Source: Heracleum sosnowskyi (Eukaryota > Streptophyta > Magnoliopsida > Apiales > Apiaceae). From it: a stretch of DNA of 64,000 nt. Position 1 is the stretch's first letter; every line of letters starts with the position of its first letter. Shown here in pieces: positions 56,837 through 64,000 of the stretch. The notes under the pieces were generated by a model. It did no database searches and had not been told where the DNA came from. It was given only the letters and a program-made list of their open reading frames with translations. Both the position numbers and the translations under genes were made by a program. The DNA lies in NCBI GenBank assembly GCA_030848705.1, contig CM061242.1:64429064-64493063 (forward strand), in the 5' to 3' direction.

Positions 56837-58137
56837 TGTTAGAAATGAATACCACTAGAAACTAGACAGATGAGGGGTGAATGGATAGTTTGATGTTTTT
56901 CGATTCTTGAAACTCAAGATAAACTGTATATGATTATGCTACGTAATATGCGGAATATAAAGAACACACACAATCACTTTAATCTACTTTGTATTGAGTA
57001 AATTAAATACTACAGCTTTCCGGAAATTCACAACAGAATTTCTGGCTTCTAAATAAGAACAGTTTGTAACTTGTTTTTGCTTACAGAGAAAAGAGTGCTT
57101 TAGATAAAACTATGTGTATCTCTCTGACAGCTTTCAGTGGTGTGTGCTCGATATTTATTTTCCTATACAAACTAGGCACTCCACTATTTACACAGTTACC
57201 CCTAGTTGAAAGTCCAACTTGTCCTGCCATAAGAGGTTAACTGTGTCAGGAAGGACCACCTGCTTTTCTAAGTCTTTCCTGTTTCTGTAGCTGCTTGTCT
57301 CTTATCTTTCTCTCCAAGTTTAGCTGTAGATTTGCCATCTGTTCTTTGGACCACCTTGCCAGAACAAATGCTCCAGTATTTGTCTCTTTTGATTCTTGAT
57401 TCTTTACCTTGATTTGTCTTGTTGTAAACGGCTAAGTGTTGATATCGTGAACTCCACTTCATTCCAGACTATGCGATGTCACTTGTGAAGACTACGCGAT
57501 ATGGCCTTTGAAGACTTTGCGACATAGGTCATTTGAGGACTTCGCGATCTAGTCTTTTTGAGGACTATGCGACATAAGTCATTTGAGGACTATGCGACAT
57601 AAGTCATTTGAGGACTATGCGACATAAGTCATTTGAGGACTATACGACATAAGTCATTTGAGGACTTCACGATCTAGGCATCTTTGACTTTGCTGACTTC
57701 AACACTTCACGACATGAGTCTTGAGGACTTCACGACATAGTACAAAATGGACTATGCGATCCAGCACTTCTCGACATGGATATTGGTGACTTCACGACAT
57801 AGCTTTATTCTGACTTTGCTATATAATGCCTTAGACAAATTTCTGCAACTTATTTCTTCAGGGCCTTATTCATCTCTATCCTGATGCATGAACAAATCTG
57901 AACTTCTACCAGGACAATTATTTAATGGCCTATATACATTCTAGTTGCAAGAAGCTTACTAAGCTCATTATAATTCTGAGCATACATGATCAAGCTGATG
58001 TTCATGAGAACAAGACAAGTACATAGAGAGACCTATACTATATCCCAGTGATAGATTTCACTAGGTCATGTAGTGTGACATAGTCACTTAGCTTAGGCTT
58101 GTTAATGGTGGTATTCAGACATGTCTTGAGCCTAACA
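56837..58137 (-). repeat. E4 copy 2 5' LTR, 1.3 kb
   Basis: Plus strand TGTTAGAAATGAATACC...TCTTGAGCCTAACA; on the element strand it begins TGTTAGGCTCAAGACATG. Complete, unlike copy 1. The U3 half contains the motif array at about 57465-57800. Confidence 0.8.
57465..57800. repeat. array of GGACTATGCGACATAAGTC-like words in the E4 LTR
   Basis: GACT(A/T)(T/C)GCGA(C/T)(A/C)TA-like words occur a dozen or more times; four consecutive units of about 33 bp (TCATTTGAGGACTATGCGACATAAG) are almost perfect around 57560-57660. Confidence 0.85.
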
Positions 58138-58447
58138 GACACATCGCAAGCGATAGTTCTCCAGCAGCTAGGAGATCACCAAGAGTGGTTGTCATTGGCA
58201 GGGTAGTTGTTTATTTTGATAGTTAGACTAGATGTCTAGCTTTGACTTTAAAATTGTGTAATAACTCTTAAACTGTTTTGTAATAATAATGACTTAGAAG
58301 CTTGTTCAATGCCATGATCTGGATGCGGTCTTGGTTAAGGGGTGTTTTATGTTATTATATTATTATGCATGTGTTATATACTGGTATATTGTGTTTCGTT
58401 GGTCGAGTGACTCCCCAGACCTGTGCCCCAGGTCTGGAGGGCGTCAC
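58138..58447. other. unassigned fragment with an LTR-like end
   Basis: No ORF. It ends CCAGACCTGTGCCCCAGGTCTGGAGGGCGTCACA, with an 8-bp hairpin (CCAGACCT/AGGTCTGG). This looks like the tail of some Ty3/gypsy LTRs, but there is no second support. Confidence 0.35.
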
Positions 58448-58770
58448 AACTCTAGAATCAAGAAATCAGGTTTTAGCAATTTAGAGAGCACAAAGTAGTA
58501 TCCTTGTAAATTGCTAAAGCTAGAGTTGTGTATTTGCAGTTGTGTGTTTATTCATAAACATCACAGAGATTTCTTCAATAAAAATCTCTCAGGTGGACAA
58601 AAACAATCCACCTGAATTTTTAATTCTTGTATCATCTTATTTGTGTTTCTGTTCTTGTTTTTGCTTTTCATATTTTCACTGTCAAGAATGAAAAGTTTTC
58701 AAAGATTGTATTCAACCCCCCCCCCTTCTACAGTCTTGGTTCAGTGTCTGGGAATAACAGACCTCCATCT
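58448..58770 (+). repeat. E5: Sirevirus-like LTR fragment, 3' end
   Basis: It ends AAGATTGTATTCAACCCCCCCCCTTCTACA then GTCTTGGTTCAGTGTCTGGGAATAACA, which parallels the last 50 bp of the E3 LTR (TTGTATTCAACC.TCCTTCTACA...CTGGGCAACA). No PBS follows, so it is a 3' or solo LTR remnant. The start is lost. Confidence 0.6.
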
Positions 58771-58916
58771 GTCAACCAATCGTAAAGCTTCTTAAAAGGT
58801 AAAAAATTCTATTCACGAATTAAATATCAAATTTTCACATGGATCCTGCGGAGGGTTTCTATTTTTATTGTTTTTTGTGATGTTTCCGCTGCGTTTTCAT
58901 GCTCGAAACCCTTCAA
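58771..58916 (+). repeat. E8: fragment of an E6-type LTR end
   Basis: TAAAGCTTCTTAA, CATGGATCCTGCGGAGGG and GCTCGAAACCCTTCA occur in the same order as in the last 130 bp of the E6 5' LTR (61988-62118). No PBS follows; the E7 sequence begins at once. Confidence 0.65.
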
Positions 58917-60527
58917 TTCCTTCATTGAGATGTTCCATTCCTCCATCTATCCTTGCAAACCTCGTATCATCAAATAGTTGATTTTCATTGACAGTCTTCT
59001 GAAGTAAGTCAACTTTAGCAGAAATTGAATCTATGTCCTTGACACTCTCTGAGATATGAGCTTTAGAATCTGATAAACCAGAAATGTCTGAGGCCACTAG
59101 GAGTTGAGATTGTTGAATGGAATTGATCTTAGGGAGAAAAGTTGTCTTCAGGCTCTCAACATCATTCTTGAGTAGTCATAGATGATTGTTGATAGAGGTG
59201 GAAGAAGAAGACCGTTCAACCACTTGTGCTTGTAGAAGTTCTTTCTCAGCCTGGGTTTTGGATAATTGTTCTTGCGGAGAAGCTATTTGAGCTAACAACG
59301 ATGCAGTGTTTATGTGAGTGTGTGCACTCACCTGAATTTCTCTTAAAGGTGTTTCACTCAACTCACGTGCATGTGTTTCACTCTGTGTTTGCCTCGCATC
59401 TCTCAACATAAGTTGTCTACTTACTCCTTGATGTGATGTACCTATAATAGAAATCACCCTAGCCCCTTCAAGAGAGGTCAGTGGTGGTGCAATGGGAGTT
59501 CGCGAATCCCTATCCCTAGTGAAGTCTACCAAATCATTTGGATTTGAAATCTGAATTTCTTCAGTGATAGACTCACCAGGTTGCCTTCTACTTTCTCCAG
59601 TGAAAACTGCGAGTGGAAAATCCCTTAGGGGAGCCAGAGATGTTCCCTCTAGGAGGGGAGAAAATGATTCTGTTAAAAGAGGCAAAGAATCAGATTTTCC
59701 CTCTGATGCCTGTGAAGGCACTTCTACCGTGACTATGGTAGGTACTGTAACCAACTCTAAGTGCTCTCCTGACAAAGTGTCCTGAGTTTCATCTAAAGTT
59801 ATGTCTTCTCCCATTGTAAGTAATGTGAGTGTGCTTGACTCAGTACAAGTTGCCATGGCCCTATGGCGAAGTTCAAGTTCAATAGATTCATCATGTTGAG
59901 AGAATGTCTCTAGAAGTGGTTCATTGACCATATCTAATTCCATATCCTGTTGGGAGGATACAGATGGACTGACAAATGCCTTAGTATTTGTTTTTCTTTT
60001 CTTTGGAGGAGGCAGAGCTGTGGGATCACTCTGAGTTTCTTCTTCACTAATACTTCTATATCTGACAAGTGCATTATGTTCAGGCTGAGAGGCCAAGGGA
60101 GTTGTTGACTCAGTGTTTGGCTCTATGACCTGGGTTAGAGGTTGTGGTTCTACAACCTCTTGGTCAGCCCTAACAAAATCTTGGGTTTCAGCAAAATTAG
60201 CAAAAGTAGTTGGAGAGTTAGGATGTACTACCTATAATGGAATTGGCTCTGAAGTTCCGGCTTGGGTGGATTCATCCACTTGAGGTTCTTACTCAGGAAC
60301 TTGTTGACCAAAGGTAGGAAGGTTAATGAATTGCTTCATTAATGGAGTGATGACCACTTGGATGTGTTGGTATCTAAGAGAAGATTGTAATCTTTGAAAG
60401 AATTTACAGTCAGTGGTTGGAGAGATTTCAAAACGACCAAGTCTAAACAATTCTTTATGCTCATCAGAAAGTAAATGATTAATGATAAGAGTTAGAAAAC
60501 GAGGATAAAAACATTTAACCATTTTAC
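58917..60527 (-). pseudogene. E7: decayed third ORF of a Sirevirus-like element
   Basis: One minus-strand frame runs from the E6 boundary to the E8 fragment with stops TAA 60289, TAG 60232 and TGA 59176. N-terminal part FLTLIINHLLSDEHKELFRLGRFEISP, resembling in style the LQLIFNHLCPNVVF region of the E3 third ORF. Then comes a long low-complexity linker and a basic patch (PPPKKRKTNTK, NLS-like). Last is a coiled coil (EQLSKTQAEKELLQAQVVE, SISAKVDLLQKTVNENQL). Same layout as E3: globular head, disordered middle, coiled coil. Both ends are cut by LTRs of other elements. Function is unknown. Confidence 0.6.
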
Positions 60528-61778
60528 TGTTAGTATTAGTGCTCTAGAGACAATACTTTTATGTTTTAAAGAAAACATTTTATTATTATAAATTATGTTT
60601 TATTGATTATTGTTATTATTTTATAATGTCTTTATTTACTGCGTTATAAATGTTAGCATTATAAATTTCCTTGGAATTATGATACGTATTTGATATCTTT
60701 AAGTATGTGACTTAAAAATGAGATTATATGAATAATATCTTTATTCCTAAATATCTCTAGTCGAGTTTTATTTTTTAAGGACAATAATAATGCACAGAGA
60801 CTAGTATGTTTGTTGACTGATGACTACATGTCATTGGTCATAGGTATGGTGATACTAAAGTCAAAACATAGGCACATTTAAGAGAACATGACACTAGATT
60901 AACCCGTTGTGAGATTACACATGTTAATAGTGTCATAAGTAATTCTCACTATGATAATGGTGTAATGATCCTTAGACCTGAAATCATTATATTTCTATAC
61001 GGGAATTAATATACTTTGATTACATTAAAAGTTACCTTTGACCGGGTGATGATAAAAGTGGACATTGGGTATATTATGAATCGTATGAGAAATATGAATG
61101 ATCTAGATGGGATTTAACCCTCCTAATTTTAGGAGCGATAATATTGGCCTCTTGTTTGAGTGAGACTATGAAATGCACGACCATGCTCAAATGTTGATTT
61201 GATTTATTAGTCTACTCATCGATCAAGAAAATTAAGATTAAATTATGAAGAGGATGAAACACTATATGCCTCGAGTTTAATCTATAATATTAAGGTTAAG
61301 TAGATTATATTACATGGAATATTATTCACGAAAGGCTTAATAGAATCGTCGATTTAATTATTATTACTTGGGTAGCAATGATGTATTACTAGATGTCGCT
61401 TTGTTTACAATTTTAATTAGTTATTATTACAGGGTCACACACAAAGAACGCTTGAAGGAGAAATAATTTAAATTATGAATTTAAATTAAATAAGTAATTC
61501 ATTCTATTTATAATTTTAATTAAGTATGAGTTAATTAATTAAGTAAATAGAAAAAAAGGGAATTACTTAAACTAATTCTGAAACAAGTTATTAATTAATT
61601 AAGTGAGACTTAATTAAATAATAAATTGAAATTTCGAATTAGTATTAATTATAATTGGATTATAATTAATAAAGCTTATTCTTCTCCATATAAACTCTCT
61701 AAGAGGCTGATTTATTGGTGGAAAAACGTTTTTATAAGAAAAACTCTAGCCATTTATGAGAGCATGAAAAGAGAGAGG

Positions 61779-61849
<71 letters not shown>

Positions 61850-62118
61850 AGTTTTTGGGTGCTAGTACACATCAATCCTTCAAGAAAAGCGTTCGTGTGG
61901 ATAACATAAAGTGTAAATCACGAGAGCGGGATGCGTGGTGATTGATAAAGCTTTGGATCTCCATTAATCCTCTATTAATGAACTGTTAAAGCTTCTTAAG
62001 GTATTTGTTCTTAATCTCCGAATTAAATCTTTTGTTTTCGCATGGATCCTGCGGAGGGGTTTCAAATTTTGGTTTATTTTCACGTTTTTCGTTGCGTTTA
62101 TGTGCTCGAAACCCTTCA
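60528..62118 (+). repeat. E6 5' LTR, 1.6 kb
   Basis: TGTTAGTATTAGTGCTC...CATGGATCCTGCGGAGGGG...GCTCGAAACCCTTCA, followed directly by ATGGTATCAGAAC. A long (GA)n tract lies at 61771-61847. Confidence 0.75.
61771..61847. repeat. (GA)n microsatellite in the E6 LTR
   Basis: About 77 bp of GA with one GGGG interruption near its start. The Arg-Glu run read through it is not a gene. Confidence 0.92.
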
Positions 62119-62119
62119 A

Positions 62120-62131
62120 TGGTATCAGAAC
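62120..62131 (+). other. E6 primer binding site
   Basis: TGGTATCAGAAC right after the LTR end, one or two mismatches from the tRNA-Met PBS. Confidence 0.75.
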
Positions 62132-63495
62132 TACTTGAAAAAACGTTTTAATTTGGTTATATGTTTAAAGTTTTGATGTATATACAAGCATGTTTGCGAC
62201 TGTCATGATTGATGTGTTGTTTTTATGATTACATGAATATTATATTGATGTATATGCATAAATTGTACATTAATGATGATTGGGGTAAGCAAGGAGGCAA
62301 GCAAGGAGGCAAGTTACAAGCTTTAAATTGTATACGAAGACATCATTAATGATGGAGAACCAAGGAAGCATTACAAGGAGGCAAGCAAGGAGGCAAGTTA
62401 AAGCTTGAAGACTTGTAACATTGTATTGTATTTTGATACCACCATAGATTGACCTTGATTTTTCCATTAGCTTGGAAAGATCACTTAGGTTGGGCCATAA
62501 CCAAACACGTTTATTTACACACTTTACATATATTATGATTGCATGTGATGATATGTATGCGTAGATAATAATGCATGTTTTAATTAGATTAATCATGTAT
62601 GTATGTATTAGATACAACACCCATGCCATGCCTGCTTAAACAAGATAAAATCTGTAACGATTCAAGTAAAATTGATCAAAACGAACATGAGATTCTTGTG
62701 TTTATGAAACACAGAATTAAGTATGAATTTTCAATTTTTTGATATGGGGCGATTTTGACAAAAGCGGGTTATTAACCTATAAGGTGTTTGGTTTTAAGTG
62801 AGACCACTTGTGACTTCTCCGACTATCTGAAAATCAAACCTTTGACGCATTTTGATTTGAAGTACCTAATTCAAGGAAAAATTGGGAATCTCTTGATGAT
62901 GTGATCATGGTCGTTTTAAATAAGATTAATAAATCCCTAAATTAATATTAAGTTAATTAGATTCCTTCCAATAAAGAACACTCGTTAAGACCTAGATCGA
63001 TAAGGAGTGGGCTCGCCAAAGCGGGGTACTCCCATCTATCGTGGTAAGACGCGATGGAGTAATTGTGATACTCAATTGTTTAATAATTGGGTCTAACTTA
63101 ACTAAATCATCACAATAAGATTGTGGATTTAGAGGCATAGGGTTTGGTGAGATTTATTGGATAAATGTGTAGAAACGTTGTTCCAACAAACTATTCAAGA
63201 GTTATATATAATATAATTGACAAATGTTGTCTACCTAAATAATCATGTTTTAGGAGAAAAGCCAAAGCTGACCTATTGCATGACGAAATATGGATCTTGG
63301 CTCACCAGAAAGATTTAAGAGAAATACTTTCCAAATTAATAGTTAGGGCTATTTATTTGATAAAAATAGTGGGAGGTATATAATGATATACCATAATCAC
63401 TTAAACATAATAATTAATAAATATGCAACCTAGATTAATTTTATGCACTTAAATATTGTAGCTATCAAATGACAAATAACATAAACAACTTCTCT
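62132..63495 (+). other. E6 leader between PBS and gag
   Basis: No ORF is supported. Two blocks of AAGGAGGCAAGCAAGGAGGCAAGTTA (62291-62312, 62374-62400) form a duplicated motif. The minus-strand Cys/Leu-rich ORF over it is a by-product of that repeat. Confidence 0.55.
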
Positions 63496-64000
63496 ATGCC
63501 ATTAGTCCTTGAGAAGGACAAGCTAACAGGAACAAATTTCCTCGACTGACATAGGAGCTTGAGGATCGTCCTCAGGCACCACGATGTTAGTCAAATTCTT
63601 CCCTTAATTTTTAGCTGAGAATGTAACATATGCCGAACATAAATCTTGTTGGAAGCAAATTGATGATTCGACTGATGATGTTTCATGTCTCATGCTTGCA
63701 ACTATGAGTGTTGAGCTTAAGAAAAAATATAAGCATATGGATGCTTATGAGATAATTGAGCACCTTCAAAAGATGTTTAAAGAAAGGCTCGTCAAAAGGG
63801 ATTTGACAATAGCAAGGCACTATACACCTACAAGTAGGGAAATTGAGATTCGGTTGGACCACATGTTCTAAAGATGATAGGGTATAATGAGTACCTTGAT
63901 TTTTTTGGGTTTCAAGATTGGTCTAGAGACTCGGATTGATTTGATCATGCAATCTTTGAACAATAACTATTCTCAATTAGTTATGAACAACGAAATAAAT
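63496..64000 (+). pseudogene. E6 gag, N-terminal part, broken
   Basis: ATG at 63496 reads MPLVLEKDKLTGTNFLD then TGA (Trp expected, as in NFLDWxRxLRIVL), then RSLRIVLRHHDVSQILP. A frame change near 63600 leads to NVTYAEHKSCWKQIDDSTDDVSC, MLATMSVELKKKYKHMDAYE and MFKERLVKRDLTIARHYT. These match the usual Copia gag (UBN2) pattern. More stops follow near 63870. It continues beyond the window. Confidence 0.75.

Larger units (their letters stand above)
53482..58137 (-). mobile_element. E4 copy 2: Sirevirus-like Copia 5' part with full 5' LTR
   Basis: Minus orientation: complete 5' LTR (58137-56837), PBS, gag (56786-54318), pol start (54306) broken in integrase at 53482. Matches copy 1 at a constant offset of 13,004 bp. 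The protein of the long gag frame differs from copy 1 at about seven positions of 762 by eye. Confidence 0.88.
60528..64000 (+). mobile_element. E6: Copia element, 5' LTR, leader and gag start (runs off the window)
   Basis: 5' LTR 60528-62118, PBS, a leader of about 1.36 kb and a broken gag from 63496. The LTR start TGTTAGTATTAGTGCTCTAGAGACA and long leader with AAGGAGGCAAG repeats suggest the Angela/Tork side of Copia, but this is a resemblance only. It cut the E7 ORF. Confidence 0.75.

Noticed and set aside
61626..61865. 79-aa ORF with Arg-Glu repeats
   Set aside because: Translation of a (GA)n microsatellite.
62270..62629. 119-aa minus-strand ORF with repeated CLLACLL
   Set aside because: By-product of the AAGGAGGCAAG repeat in the E6 leader.
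1..64000. tRNA, rRNA or other structured RNA genes
   Set aside because: No cloverleaf with A/B boxes or rRNA core sequence was noticed; the TGGTATCAGAGC hits are retrotransposon primer sites, not tRNA genes.

Overview
The window is nuclear DNA of a flowering plant. Evidence: one spliced, intron-rich housekeeping-type gene (phosphoglycerate-mutase-like), and plant lineages of LTR retrotransposons, Helitrons, hAT/Mutator/mariner MITEs. Protein style suggests a eudicot, perhaps an asterid; I cannot name the species. No prokaryotic genes, CRISPR, tRNA or rRNA genes were seen.

Layout. 1-5795: 3' half of a Tat-lineage Ty3/gypsy element (RNase H and integrase, then a spliced antisense gene with its own TATA box, a 100-bp hairpin-forming tandem array, PPT and 3' LTR), inserted in a Helitron (5796-6689). 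8403-21150 (minus): a complete phosphoglycerate-mutase-like gene, nine coding exons plus a likely 5'UTR exon; one intron of about 5.5 kb is filled by an inverted array of Helitron-like units. 22068-26225: truncated Sirevirus-like Copia pieces (E1, E2 and the left part of E4). 26226-39958: a near-complete young Sirevirus-like element (E3) with TSD TAATG, nearly identical LTRs, broken gag and pol, and a giant third ORF interrupted by a hAT element that itself holds a Helitron. 39959-44248: the right part of E4 (minus), into which E3 inserted.

44244-53480: a decayed Tekay/Del chromovirus in circularly permuted order (gag-pol-LTR-PBS-5' leader) whose two ends share a 142-bp direct repeat; this looks like an integrated one-LTR circle. 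53482-58137: a second copy of E4 (gag, part of pol, full 5' LTR), about 13.0 kb from the first and nearly identical. 58138-60527: LTR scraps and a decayed third ORF of another Sirevirus (E7, minus). 60528-64000: the 5' LTR, PBS, leader and broken gag of another Copia element (E6) running off the window.

Only the phosphoglycerate-mutase-like gene looks like a functional host gene. The rest records nested insertions. The most unusual points are the spliced antisense gene in the Tat element, the giant third ORF with promoter-like leader, the element-specific short motif arrays in each Sirevirus LTR, the circularly permuted chromovirus, and the intronic inverted Helitron array. Element labels E1-E8 are mine.
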